A DNA stretch of 64,000 bases from Symbiodinium natans (lineage: Eukaryota; Sar; Dinophyceae; Suessiales; Symbiodiniaceae), in the NCBI GenBank assembly GCA_905221605.1, contig CAJNDS010002362.1, forward strand, positions 62,001 to 126,000, in the 5' to 3' direction. Below the pieces are notes generated by a model. That model was not told the origin of the DNA. It did no database searches and was given only the letters and a program-made list of their open reading frames with translations. Shown here piece by piece: positions 11,201-21,905 of the stretch. Each line of letters begins with the position of its first letter. Position 1 is the stretch's first letter. Position numbers and translations under genes: made by a program.

Positions 11201-14130
11201 TCATATAAGCGGTTTTGGGTTTAGGGTTTCAAGTTTCGATCTACCACAGGAGCCCTGAAAGCCAAAAGGGTTTCGGGTTTAGGGTGACTAAGCGTGCAGT
11301 AGCGGAGGTCACCTCTGCCATCATCCAGTCTTCGAAGCTCGTGTCCTTGCGGCTGACCGGTCCTCTCCAGGAGCCATTCTTTTGTTGAGCATTTTCGGCC
11401 CTCAACTGAAGTACACGCTGAACTATCGTGACTCAGGTGCAGGCCCGCGAACCCGATGCAGGAACATTCTTGCGGGAGGAATGGTCACAGGCAAATCCTC
11501 GCCTGACGTACCCTATTGCTGAATCACGAAAGCAGGCCCGAGCTCTCAAGACTCAAGATCGTTTTGGTATACAAATTGACATCTCTTGCAGGTTGAGGGG
11601 CTTTGACCTCTGAGCCCCCGAAAAAATCGGGAGTTTAAGGGCACTCCTGATCCGCAGGCGCCCTTCACCTCCAGGCCCCCTCTTTGACCCCGCCTTCAGA
11701 TGCAATTTAAAGGAATTCTAAGCAACAAAAGTCCATGGACTGATGCCTGCCCTGCAAAGCCAACGCCTGCTACCTCTTGCTACCTTTAACTCGCTGCCGC
11801 CCTTTCGGGATGCTAGTGCGGATTCCTGGCACTTCAGCCAATGCTGTCACGCCTGGAGCAGACTGGGCTGATGTCCATGGGCTGGGAAGGTGATGCCGAG
11901 GTGGCAGCTCTTTTCTCTCGGGGTTGTTTTGCGAGAGGGAGGTCTGCAGTTTCCTTTTTCTTGCCAGCGTTTTCGGCCTTTCAGGCTTTCTGGAGCCCCT
12001 GCAGCCTCTCTGTTTTCCAACCGCGGCAGCGCTGCCAGCCGTCCCTGCTGTGCTCAGTTTGCTCGTTCGGGACTATGCTGGTGCGTTGTGCCAGACTGGT
12101 CTTCCATTGAGCCACTATCGTCAGCTGTTGGGCCATGTGCAGAAGCTGCTGCCTCCCATCTTGAAGTTGCCTCCTGGGCTCCTGGGACATATTGTCACGC
12201 TGGGTTCGGGGGCTGTTAGCCATTTTCTACGGCATCGCCAGTTCGGGCGAGATCGTGAAAGCTGTGCGAGAATCCGGAATCCGAAGAGCCGTCAAAAGCT
12301 GCAAAGGTGCAGCATCAAGATTGTACATCCCGCCGCTTTTCGAGTTTCCTGCAGAAGACATTGGGAAGGCCGACAAGGCATCAGTCGCTCTGTCCTGGAA
12401 GCCCGGCTGTTTTCTTCCAACGCTGGGGCAGGCTTGGTCTTGCACCTGCTTCGATGCGAGGTGGTGGGTTCGGCTTTAGATGCAGGGGCCACGTACCGGA
12501 AAGAAACTGCTGCGGCATCAGCGCTGCTTCGTCTCTGTCCTGAGGTTCGCCCATAGATCGAGGCATCGATGTGTTTCTTGGCCCTCAACGCTCGCCTTCG
12601 AAGCTCTCTCTGCGGCTTTGGTGGTGCGGCTCGAAGCTATTGGGTAGGAGGTAAGTCGACCCCTATTCAAAAGCAGCTAGGCCTTAAACTTTAAACCTCG
12701 GTGGCATCAGCGTGGTGTGAGCTATGGCCCCACATGCTTCGAAGATTAGTTTGTCAGGAGGATCTTCTCAAGCTGCTGTCGGGAGGTGGCCTCCCCCATC
12801 TCGAGGACGCTCTTCAGCCAAGAGGTGTTAAGGGGTTTGAGCGGAGTTTGAAGGGGGGTTTCGGGGGCTGTCTTCGTCCTGGTTGAGTCGATGCAGACTT
12901 TGGATGCAAAAAAAGAACGGGGTTTGAGATGTTTTGAGTTTTGAGGGTTCAGGCTTTCCCGGGCTCACTTTTCGTGGGGTAGAGCAAAGACTGGCTTCGT
13001 CAATAGATGAACTGTATGTACACCTTGGGCTTCCTGCTTTTCTCTTCCTGCGATGGCCACGGGTCTCAAAATTCACAAAACTCAAGATCCGAAGGGGAAG
13101 TCCCGAAGGACGTGTGGCTGCTCTGCTGCCCTGGGCCAGTGTTGGCCGACCTTGCGCAGCACTGCCCATTGAAGAGCATCGGCGTTTCTGTGGAGCATTT
13201 GGGGGGGTTGCTGGCATGAGCGGATGCGTGTGGGATCATGTGGGCGTAAGACCTATGCATGTTTGAGTTTGTCCGCCTTGCAGGAGCCGCCTTGTGATTT
13301 TGATTCGCTGACGCGGATCATCCAGGACAAGGGCTGCAGGGCCTGCGCAAGCGTCAGTTCGTTGACCCGGAGCGCGCTCCATGCCAGAATTCCTTGAAGC
13401 ACCGCAGTTGAAGGATAGTTTCCCTGGGGAGGCCAGTGGTAGCAGGCTCCGGCACCTCAACATCCCGTCGAGGCGAGTGGTGAACTCGGGATGTCTTAGG
13501 ACCCTGTCTCCGAGCTTGCGCTTTTTGCATCTTTTTGCCACTTGTGTGTGCGATGGGATGAGGTGATTTATGGTGATTTCATGTGAGCTACGAACTTAAG
13601 CCAGCGGCCCTGTTCAGTTCTTCTGCTGAGGCTTCAGCCTCAGTCAGGGCCACTCACAAGAAACATTGGGGACCTGCTGGCGGAGCACTGCCCCCGACTG
13701 CAGTATTTGTGTATGCACACGGCGACCATGCCCTTGAATCTTGGCTGAGAGTGTATTTAGAAACGCCCACATGACAAGTGGGCTTTCTACACATTGTGCT
13801 GAGAGGCTTCATGTCGACGTTCCAAGGACCACTCAAGGCTTGGCACAGCTTCTGAAGGGCTGCCGGAAGCACAGTTGCAGCAAGTTATCGGGATCGAGTA
13901 TGGTGGATATGCCCCATATTGCCCCATGCCCTGAAGAATCTGTTCTGGTTGTTGCATCGCCGAATTTGCGAAAGCACAAGGAAGCTGCAACGAGTGTCGC
14001 TTTCCCACGTGCAAGGAAGTTGCCGCCTGGAAATGTTAGTCGGCATGCTCTTTTTTGGGCTGATGCGCTTCTTCCTCAAGTCTCCGCCAGTATGTCCCAA
14101 GCCATACAACTAGTGCTACGCGATGTCGCA
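8297..14130 (+). CDS. F-box/leucine-rich-repeat protein, multi-exon (partial model)
   Basis: Proposed exons are 8297-8358, 9736-9870, 9950-10073, 10221-10272, 10338-10458, 10521-10573 and 10796-10858, with further LRR pieces beyond 11040. Codon phase is preserved across these junctions. Exon 1 begins MGQLYS, which fits an N-myristoylation signal. Exon 2 encodes LPLHKLLLCLQWLP...LLAAELCCREL, matching the F-box pattern (LP..LL..I..L....L...VCR.L). Later exons give leucine-rich repeats such as LRLSAMPTLTEAHVS and LLKICPQLKYMDISKNE, the cysteine-containing type found in FBXL proteins. Such proteins recruit substrates to SCF ubiquitin ligases. Donors are GT, GC and GA. Introns contain telomere-like repeats. 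The 3' end is unknown; the LRR exons at 20.6-21.9 kb may belong to the same or a sister gene. Confidence 0.6.
9097..9152 (+). repeat. 12-bp minisatellite
   Basis: Tandem copies of CCGCCGCTCTTG within the first intron of the proposed F-box/LRR gene. Confidence 0.7.
9736..9870 (+). CDS. F-box exon of the F-box/LRR gene
   Basis: The exon starts after CCCCAG and ends before GTAAGA. It enters with one base completing a codon left open by exon 1 (which ends in phase 2 before GTCAGT) and leaves in phase 2, which the next exon at 9950 completes. The peptide shows the F-box leucine/proline spacing ending in CCREL. Confidence 0.6.
10270..10326 (-). repeat. Telomere-like repeat, degenerate
   Basis: CCCGAAA/CCCTAAA units directly after the GA donor at 10273 and just before the acceptor at 10337, so the tract fills most of a 65-base intron. 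Confidence 0.65.
10705..10772 (-). repeat. Telomere-like repeat (CCCTAAA sense)
   Basis: Imperfect CCCTAAA units inside the intron between LRR exons 10521-10573 and 10796-10858. Confidence 0.75.
10913..10960 (+). repeat. Telomere-like repeat (TTTAGGG sense)
   Basis: Four to five G-rich units followed within 15 bases by CCCTAA-type units, giving a small inverted arrangement inside an LRR-gene intron. Confidence 0.7.
11040..14130 (+). CDS. Further leucine-rich-repeat exon pieces
   Basis: Plus-strand coding-like islands with LRR signatures occur at about 11046-11140 (LPTLRVSHF...FPKLQFLDLS), 11285-11370 (IIQSSKLVSLRLTGP), 13100-13210 (LADLAQHCPLKSIGVSVEHL), 13380-13535 (SRLRHLNIPS and SLRFLHLF), 13661-13740 (NIGDLLAEHCPRLQYLCM) and 13795-13890 (ERLHVDVP...LAQLLKGC). 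Each is short and bounded by plausible AG acceptors and GT/GC donors. They continue the LRR domain of the gene starting at 8297. Exact boundaries were not solved, and some pieces may be decayed duplicates. Confidence 0.45.
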
Positions 14131-15955
14131 CAGACTGAAACCTGACACCCTACTGAGGCATGAGACAAAAACTTTTCCTATATCGAGGAAGGGAGAGAAG
14201 AGCGCCTATATAACGACAAGAGCAAAGTACAAATGAGAACGTTCAGAGAAGCGATAAACGACAGGAGTGATAAAACGTCGACAGAGCGATTCAGGGATAT
14301 CTACCTGGATATCCGCTTGAACAGGGGGGGCACCTTCTGCTGTGATTCCTGCCTTGATCCGCTAGCTTCGTTAGGTAGGGGGCGCAAAACCTTAAGCCCA
14401 ACCATGCGAGTGGCGAACAAACCATAAGCCCTAAACCCCAAAACCTACTCTGCATCTCAAACAATCCGGACCTGGCGGAAGTGTAGCCAGAGGCGTGGAG
14501 AGTGCCTGCTAAGTGGTTCGTCCAGCTACGCGGGATACGCGGGAGGCACACCAACAGCGGAACGTAAAACAGCCCTTACACCCGAAACTGTACACCCCGA
14601 CCTCTAAACTCCTGCTCTACTTCCTAGACTTCCGAAACTTCCACCCCTCAACCCCTAACCCCTAAACCCTAAAAAATTCTACACTTCCGAGCCCCAGGCC
14701 GGGGACCCGGCGAAGCATCGGAAGGGACCAAGCGTCTGGCCCTGGCTTCTTGTGGGTGCCTTGGCCTTTGGGGTTTGGGGTTTCGCGTTCGGGTTTAGGG
14801 TTTAGGGCTTGTAGGGTGTTGAGGTTTCGGGTCTTCGGCTGAAAGTCATCTGGCTGATTCGCCCCCGCGGTCTAGATTCGGGTAAAAACCCTAAGCCTTA
14901 AACGCTAAACCCTAAACCCTTAGGGTGAGGGGGTTTTAGACCCGAAGGGCTGTTAAGATTCCTGGTCGCAAAGGGGTTTTGGGAGTCTAGGATTTAGGGG
15001 TGAAAAGGGTTTTGGGGTAAGCTTGTGAGCCGCAACACGGGCAAGCCCGAGGCCGGAAGCAAAAAGGATTTGGGGGGCAAAAGAGGTGTTCGCGAACCGC
15101 AAACAGGACTAGGTGACGTCTTGGCAACCCTCAATTACATGGCCGCGACAGCACAGCTCAGGTGTCAGATGGTGAACGATGTAGAGTTGTAGAATGTCGG
15201 CCGAAGAGGTAGATAACTTTCTTGCATGGTGTGTGCGCAGGGTCGCCGCTATCACTCGGATGTGTACAGTCGGCTCAGCTATCTCGGAATGTGACGTCTT
15301 GGGTTGTCTTCTGAGACAGAATACGCCGATGCGCCCGTTTCCAAGATCGTTTCAAAGACCCTGTAGCCCTTAAACCCTAAGCCCTAAACCCCAAACCCCA
15401 AACCCTAAACCCTAAACCCTAAACCCGCCTAGGGAGCAACACCGGTTGCAGGCTTTCCTCGCTGATGAGCAGTCCATTCGCCCTCTGGCTGGACGAGCCC
15501 TTGGCCGACCTGAAACTGGACATCCCTGCTGGTATAGTAATGTTATAGTAATCTAATATAGTATAATATAATATGATATAGTAAAGTATACTACCATATA
15601 ATCTTATAATAAAAGAAAACATATAATATAATAGAATAACATAAATAGAATATTATAAAATCTGAAACAATGTGATATAATATAATATAATATAGCATAA
15701 CATAATATACTAAAATATAAGATAATATAATACATAAACAGTGGGTCAAAGGGTCAGGCTTCAAAAAAGAGCGTCGAAGTTTGGGAACCTCAACTTCCCC
15801 CAACGAACCGCAGGCCCCAGACTTGGGTGATGTCCCATCCCCGCTGACCTTTCAAAAAAGAACATATGTATATATCTGTATATATATGTATATATATATG
15901 TATATAGCCCAGCTATTTTTTCAATGCTGCAGATGTTTTCTGAAGAGGTGATAGC
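14131..15955. other. Intergenic: telomere-like tracts and AT-rich repeats
   Basis: No gene recognised. Short telomere-like tracts lie at about 14640-14672 (C-rich), 14775-14808 (G-rich), 14880-14925 (C-rich) and 15366-15427 (C-rich). An AT-rich TATAA-type tract covers 15530-15735. A TATATGTA tract at 15863-15907 lies just upstream of the rhodopsin gene. Confidence 0.6.
15530..15735. repeat. AT-rich pentamer-type repeat
   Basis: Irregular tandem ATAATATAATAT units, strikingly AT-rich against GC-richer flanks. Confidence 0.7.
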
Positions 15956-15959
15956 TTAG

Positions 15960-15980
15960 CGCAGTCGCAAAGCGACTGCG
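15960..15980 (+). promoter_or_regulatory. Perfect hairpin upstream of rhodopsin start
   Basis: CGCAGTCGC, AAA, GCGACTGCG form a nine-base-pair stem with a three-base loop, 44 bases before the ATG. In RNA it could be a 5'-leader structure; no function is known. Confidence 0.4.
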
Positions 15981-16024
15981 GCTGTTCGTTCCCGAAGCCC
16001 AAAGCGTCCCCCGACTCACTCGCC

Positions 16025-17548
16025 ATGCGCACACGGAGTAGTGCTGGCCTCCAGGCTTTACTTCTGGCGACCATGCTGCCATGGCAAGTCTACCGATTCT
16101 TCCAGCAGGATGTGATTTCACCGAGCCAGGTTTACGAGAAGGAGGAGAGCATCGATACAACGACCTTGGTACAGTGGCCATACCTCGTGGCATGTACAAT
16201 TTTCCTCATGGAGTTCATGGTCTGTTTTGTGCTGATCTTGCTTCTGCGATTGATGCTACATTTCAAGGACCCTAGTAGCGGTGAGGTTCTTTTCTTGACT
16301 CGGCTGCGTGAAGTGGCCCAGATGTTGGCTTTCATCTCTTCCATATCTGGCGTGTACTACGCCTACAAAGCCTGCCACGCCGACCAACCACTTTCTATGG
16401 GGTCCGGCTCGTTCTTTGAAGGCGGACAGGAATATCGACAAGGAGCACGCATGCTGCTGTGGACCTTGTTGGCACCCCAGCAGTGGGTGATGCACGCTCG
16501 GCTCTATACCAAGTGCACAGTACTGCAATCCGGGCAGCTTCACCTTTCCACGGCCCTGTGCATGGTCTTTGGCATGGCAGCGGTGCAGGTTGACATGTCT
16601 AGAACCGCTTGGATCAGTCCCCATTGGGAGGTCCGAATGTGGTTTCTGCTCGCCATCGCCAGCTTTTTTGTCACCCTTCGAAGAGCCATTCAGCTTCCAC
16701 TCGAGCCCGTCGCCGCCAAGTCGGGGATGTTTTACCTCAAGCTGAAATGCATCCTGTGGATGGGCTACCCCACGATTTACCTCGCAAGGACTTACGGCTG
16801 TATCAGTGCATGGCAGGAGGAGGTCCTTGGCTTCACCTTCCTAGACGTGCTCACGAAGTCGTTGTCTTTGATCGCAAGCAGCACCGGGCCATTGTTCGCA
16901 CTGTTCATCAGTAGCTGGGGTAACTGGCATGTCTCAGGTGGGTCTCGCGATATCCGCGTGACAGTGCAGGATCCTACTTGGGCTGTGATATCCATCGAGA
17001 TGGACTCTTCTTCCGGCAAAGGGGAGCAGATCACTGGTCTAACTGCTGGAGAAAGCAACTTCTTGAACGAGGCTGTTGAATCCAGGGATCGGCGCCGGCT
17101 TGTGCAGATCGCCAAAGACGTGGATGCGCAGGTGAACTTCATGGCACATAAGATGCCACTGACAGTCCATCTGGCTGGAGGAATCGAGGCCCAAGCTGAA
17201 TGCTATGTTTCACGCAGCCTTTGGGGACATCGCCAACTTGCCATCTCCCTGGAAGAAGACAAAATTGCCGGCGAGGACGGCTTTGATGCTTTTTCGCATG
17301 GTGACGTACACAGCCGTCCTAGCCGTCCTGAGAGTTCACGGAGCCCAAGCTCGGACTCCGACCGGAGCGAGCGGTTCGCTCTGAGCGTCGAGCAAGGAGG
17401 CGCCGAGACCTGGCAGCGCCTGACGCGCGCCCAGGTGGCCCTGCACCACTGGAACGCAGGTCGTGGTCGCAACAGTGCCTCCAGCGAGAATGTCTCGGAT
17501 CCTGTCGACCTGGCAGAGCACAGGGAGACGCCAGCAGACCTAGCATAG
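16025..17548 (+). CDS. Microbial rhodopsin with C-terminal PAS-like domain
   Basis: A single-exon, 507-residue protein. Seven hydrophobic segments lie at about 50-79, 94-116, 138-161, 171-190, 200-219, 237-259 and 268-294. Helix F reads ILWMGYPTIY, matching the bacteriorhodopsin W182-Y185-P186 pattern (W245, Y248, P249). Helix G reads FLDVLTKS, placing D274 and the retinal-binding lysine K278 as in D212/K216. Helix C has R142, W146 and P151 where bacteriorhodopsin has R82, W86 and P91, but L145 replaces the proton acceptor D85 and M156 the donor D96. This argues against proton pumping. Residues ~308-412 alternate strands and helices like a PAS domain; a Ser/Arg-rich tail follows. ATG 16025 is the first in-frame start after a stop. 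I infer a photosensory receptor. The rhodopsin call is firm, the PAS call moderate. Confidence 0.85.
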   Translation: MRTRSSAGLQALLLATMLPWQVYRFFQQDVISPSQVYEKEESIDTTTLVQWPYLVACTIFLMEFMVCFVLILLLRLMLHFKDPSSGEVLFLTRLREVAQMLAFISSISGVYYAYKACHADQPLSMGSGSFFEGGQEYRQGARMLLWTLLAPQQWVMHARLYTKCTVLQSGQLHLSTALCMVFGMAAVQVDMSRTAWISPHWEVRMWFLLAIASFFVTLRRAIQLPLEPVAAKSGMFYLKLKCILWMGYPTIYLARTYGCISAWQEEVLGFTFLDVLTKSLSLIASSTGPLFALFISSWGNWHVSGGSRDIRVTVQDPTWAVISIEMDSSSGKGEQITGLTAGESNFLNEAVESRDRRRLVQIAKDVDAQVNFMAHKMPLTVHLAGGIEAQAECYVSRSLWGHRQLAISLEEDKIAGEDGFDAFSHGDVHSRPSRPESSRSPSSDSDRSERFALSVEQGGAETWQRLTRAQVALHHWNAGRGRNSASSENVSDPVDLAEHRETPADLA

Positions 17549-18453
17549 TTAGGCTGCCATCCATGGACCGCAAGTTCTGTGTTCTCATCGATGGCATACG
17601 GGATCAGAGTATTCAGCTGGCTCCTTTCCAGAAATCAATCGTGACCAAGTCAGGCAAGAGCTTCTGGGTGGTTTGTGTGTCAAAGCAGTTAGGGGGACCC
17701 ATACCCAAAATCGGCAAGAAAGGAGCCAGCTGTTCCCGAGCAGGTTGCAGTGGCATGTGCCGGCAGTGCTTTTATCATGCTTACCGCAAGGTTTCGAATT
17801 CTAGACGAGAGAGGCTGCCGACGTGTAGGGCTTGGCCCATATCCGTTCCCTTCCTGTTAAGAAACCCTGATCCTCGTCAGAAGTCGTTGGGCGCGCATAA
17901 AGTCGGAGCCGTTGGGGCCTGTCAGGATGTCTGTGCCTGATGCAAGTCTGAACTCCGGTAGCCCCAAGGCCCAGAAAGTCTTGAAGTCACACGACCAGTG
18001 GTCAGCTCTCGCGGCAGGCTCCTGTCAACTCGGAGACAGGACCCTGAACCCTCGTACTGTGACCCAACTTCCATCTTAATGTGTTCCCTTACCTCCCTTA
18101 AAGGATTGTACAGGGTATATGAGGGGTATATAAGGGGTTCCCTTTAAAGGGCCCATACTAAGGGACCGGATCTTAGGGGTACGGGTAGGGTTTAGGGTTT
18201 AGGGTTTGGGGTTTAGTGTTTAGGGTTTAGGGCTAAGAATGCAAGCGGGTTCTCGGTGTATCTCCTTAGAGAGCCTGCCACGAAGCTCCCGTTAGCCTTC
18301 GCAGCCCTGCCTTTGAGTGCCAAGGCGTTTCCAAGGTCAACGTGCCTGTTTTAAGTTCCCCTAAACCCTATAACCCTACACCCTGAGCTCCAAACCCTAA
18401 AGATTGTTCCTCCGGGCGCAGCAGTCTAGAGCACAAGGTTTTTGCTGTGTGCA
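17549..18453. other. Downstream flank of rhodopsin gene; nothing recognised
   Basis: An open frame at 17563-17940 has no recognisable motif and is probably 3' flank. A G-rich telomere-like tract lies at 18185-18236. Around 18110-18180 short inverted AGGGAACC/GGGTTCCC-type pieces occur. Confidence 0.4.
18185..18236 (+). repeat. Telomere-like repeat (TTTAGGG sense)
   Basis: Imperfect GGTTTAGGG units 640 bases downstream of the rhodopsin stop codon. Confidence 0.75.
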
Positions 18454-18530
18454 GCTGACCTTGGTGTCCGGCGCCATTCAGTTCCAGCGAAAGAATTTTA
18501 TCAATGTGACTCACGTGCCCCGTCAGGGGA
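18454..18530 (+). CDS. Possible internal exon, unknown gene
   Basis: After a TGTGTGCAG acceptor the frame reads LTLVSGAIQFQRKNF then INVTHVPRQG. The piece is flanked by telomere-like introns like other exons here. No family recognised; it could equally be chance. Confidence 0.25.
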
Positions 18531-19135
18531 AAGAGACCCAAAACCCAGAACCCTCAGAGTTTGGATCTTAGTTCCCACTTTTGAATCAGCACAAGTGAGG
18601 TGACAGGCTCCACCTCCCTTCAGAAGATAGAGGTATGTCACATGGTTATAGGGTTAGGGGCGCAACCAAAGCAGCAACCTCCTGTCCGACAGGTCTGAAC
18701 AGGGGAGGGCGAGCATCCGGCTTGACTCCCGGAACTAATACGTCGAGCCATTCCTCGTCCCGGAGATGCGAAACACAGCAGCGAAGTAGACCTCCGTGAA
18801 CCGACCCGAAACCCCCAAGGCCTAAACGAGCCACATAGGCCTGCTATTCGCGGCACAAAACCCTTCACTGAGTTCCACGCAATAACTCCCAGATTCGATC
18901 TTTGGGGACCAAATCTTCAGCATTCTGCTGCTCCAGCCTTTGTTCGAAGGAAGCACGGGAAGGAAAAAAGGCGCTTGCATGGCATGGTGTTTGCCACAAG
19001 ACTTCTTCGCGATGGGCTCGTGAGAGGTCAGCTGTGCTTTTGTTGCTACGGGGTGTCCTAACAGGGCACATAGGCATGCAGACATACAAATGCAGATGTT
19101 CATGCCTGCATACTGCAATCGATCAGCAAACATAG

Positions 19136-19193
19136 AAAAATAGAGAAATAAATATAAAAATAAATATAAGTATAAATATAAGTATAAATATAA

Positions 19194-19228
<35 letters not shown>
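19136..19228. repeat. AT microsatellite (AAATATA then TA)
   Basis: A block of AAATATA-type units followed by more than ten TA dinucleotides. Confidence 0.85.
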
Positions 19229-19231
<3 letters not shown>

Positions 19232-20624
19232 CATCACTATGAATGGTGATAAATTTCATATAGCTCAATCCTTGGAAGCCTCCGGCAGCAACTGTGTGGC
19301 AAAAAACTCGCAAGCCCCCTGTAAAGGCCTTTCCATCCCCACCATGCTGCATCCTTCCCTTGCCTCTCAAGTTGCCGGGGGTTCCTTGGCCCCCCTCCCA
19401 GACAGTGGGAGCTCCACACTTCGCCCCCCAGGGCCCCACCCACGCCCGTGGTGCTCGAATGGGGGACGCGGGACAGGAGCGGCTGCCGAACTATTGCCCG
19501 AGTTCGGAGGAAATAGCGAAGCTGATGGCCGCGGCTGTGATGTCTCAGGAACCAACGTTGGGCTGGGGTGCAAGGGTTAGGGCCCATTGCAGAAGGAGGA
19601 TTTATAGGGTCCAGGGTTCAGGCCTTGCGGTGTGGGGTTGGGCTTTTGGGACAAACTTTCTCCAGCTCCTGTTGCTCAAAGGCGCTGCATAGGTCTAGTT
19701 CAGACTTTCAGGTGTTTTTCGTTGTTTGGGGTTTGGCTTTGGGGAGAGGAAGGGGGAGGGAAAGGCATGCACCTTGCACAACCGTTGCGCAAGCGAAACA
19801 GCAGAGAATTGGCATTGCGATCTGCTTTTGCAAACTCCTGCTTGCCGCTGAGGCATACCCCCGAAAGTGGCCCCGGTGCCATCCATCTGTTTAGTGTTTG
19901 CTTTGGGACGGCCTGCCCCGCGTTTATGAGTACCTAAATGGGCGTCTTTTTTTTGAGCAGATAGCATGTGAAGCGTTCAGAGGAAAAGCTTGTGTTGATT
20001 TTAGGCGGTAAACCTCTCTATTTCCTGCATATATCTTGTTTATCGGGCTTGAATCCACTTCCACTAGGTTTTTGCATGATGAGTTTCCAAGAGGATTTCA
20101 GGTTTGGAAGGGGTGTCCGTTTATGGCATGACGATGCTCTTCTACTGTGGCATGATCTTTTTGAAGCAAGGTTACACGGATTCGAAAGTTGTGGGGCAGG
20201 TGGATGGGCAATCACAAAGGGGAGGGGCTTTGCGCTTGGGGGGTGATGGGCTTCGGGTTTGGGCGTTTACGCACCGCCCGTCACAAACACCTTCGATGGC
20301 CTGGTGGAAGGCAGTTGGAACCCTCTTCGTGTCTGGCAATATCACCACTCTTGCTAGATGTGTGTCATTCTGGACCACCCTAAGCCTAAGCCTTGAACCC
20401 TTCACATGCAGCCTCAGAAGTTCTAAGGTCTCCTTGGTTAGGGCCAGGGACTTGAGTTACGAATATAAATCGGGAACTGCCTAGGATGAGGCGCTGGGAT
20501 GAAACGCAGAACTTAGGTTCAATTAAAGGTAGGGCAGGCAGTAGGGTTCCACGTAACCCCATTCCAGGTTTCATGCGGATATTCTTATCGTTTACCCTGC
20601 AATTACCCATGAGCCTCCACGCAG
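19229..20624. other. No supported gene
   Basis: Several plus-strand open frames exist (for example 19294-19692) but none shows domain motifs or a convincing exon chain. Confidence 0.4.
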
Positions 20625-21905
20625 CCTCGCTTGATCTTGAGGAGCCTCTTCGGAGCCTTCGCTTGGCTCATCTTCCCAAGCTTCCCGCAGAAGCGCCTTT
20701 GCAAATACGTCCTTAAGATCGCACTGAAGCAGCTGTGTCGCTTCATGACGACGTCTTGTGGGAACTGCCGGCTGCAACACAGGCCTTGCAACAGCTGTTG
20801 TCCATCTCGTCACTGACATCGCTGAGCTTGTGCAATGTCGACGTGCCCGACGATGTGTGGCAGCAGCTGCCGAAGATGCAAGGCCAGTTTCTGGCACAAG
20901 GGTGACCAACAGCATTGTCGTTTGCCTTCTACGTGCAGGGCTGCGAGATCTGACGGTGCAGAGGAGCAACCATCCGTCTCAGTCGAGTTGTCTAATTGCT
21001 GGGGATTGTTTTCTGAGTAGTCATTATGAGCTGTGAAGTCCACAATTGACCCAGGAGGGCACCGCCGCTCGGCCTGTCACAGGCAAAAGACAGCTTGCAA
21101 CAGCTTCCGCACTGAATGATAAGTTGTCCTGCTCTTGGATTTCTTCGCTTGCCATGCGCCTGATTGTTGGTCTGGCCTAAGGCCCAACTACAGCAGCGGG
21201 GAGGAAAGGTGGCCACTTGTCAGCGCTCGGCCACATTGAGCCTCGTGTGTTTGCAGGAGCATCTTGAACCTCAAGAAATGCCTTAGTGACTCGTGGCTGG
21301 AGCCCCCAAGCCCAGCCTTTTGCACCGAGGATGAGGACGTCACCTGCTGTGGAGAGTGCTTTGCTGCAAGTTGTGCAATGCTGCTCGAGGTTGAGGACAG
21401 CTCTCACAGGCTGCATGGTGGTGCAGTGTGGTTATGAAAGTTCCCCTCCCACTGCTTGTAGGAGGCTCGCACAGCGTCTGAAGGGTTCTGCGAATTCATC
21501 AACAGGATATCAACAGGCATAGGTCAAACTCTCTGTCAGAAGGCCAGCAGACTTTATGGAGTCTGCGACCCTCTCGCACAACACTAACTCTTTACAGTAG
21601 CTGTTGAGAAGCTTCTCCAGTATTGCCAGATCTTGTGTCAAGTTTCTTGCAGGAAGCTGGACCTCTATGGCATGCAATCTGCCATTACGGACAGGCTCTG
21701 CCTGCTGCTGCTGCACAGTGCCTCGGTCAACGGGCACAGCTTGAAGCAAGTGGATGCAGGAGCGATGTGTTGCGAAGCCCTACAGTCGGCTCCTAGCCAA
21801 GAACAGCTGCAGGTAATCGCACATGGCCACATGGCAGTGGTCTTCGATTCCTGCGCCTCGATCTTCGTCGCCTGGTGCAGTTTTGCTGCGTGGGCCTCTA
21901 TGTAG
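20625..21905 (+). CDS. Leucine-rich-repeat protein exons (second cluster)
   Basis: Proposed exons are 20625-20708 (SLDLEEPLRSLRLAHLPKLP), 20730-20882 (ALQQLLSISSLTSLSL then CNVDVPDDVWQQLPKM) and 20939-~20990 (GLRDLTVQRSN), with consistent phases at both junctions. Further pieces are at about 21257-21310 (SILNLKKCLSDSWLE), 21366-21400 (VQCCSRLRT), 21652-21752 (KLDLYGMQSAITDRL) and 21836-21880 (SGLRFLRLDLRRLVQ). All fit leucine-rich repeats with L-x-L cores. It may be the 3' part of the F-box/LRR gene at 8.3-14 kb, which would put the rhodopsin gene inside a giant intron, or a separate LRR gene. Confidence 0.5.

Noticed and set aside
17563-17940. 125-residue frame after the rhodopsin gene
   Set aside because: No motif and no splice evidence; more likely 3' flank.
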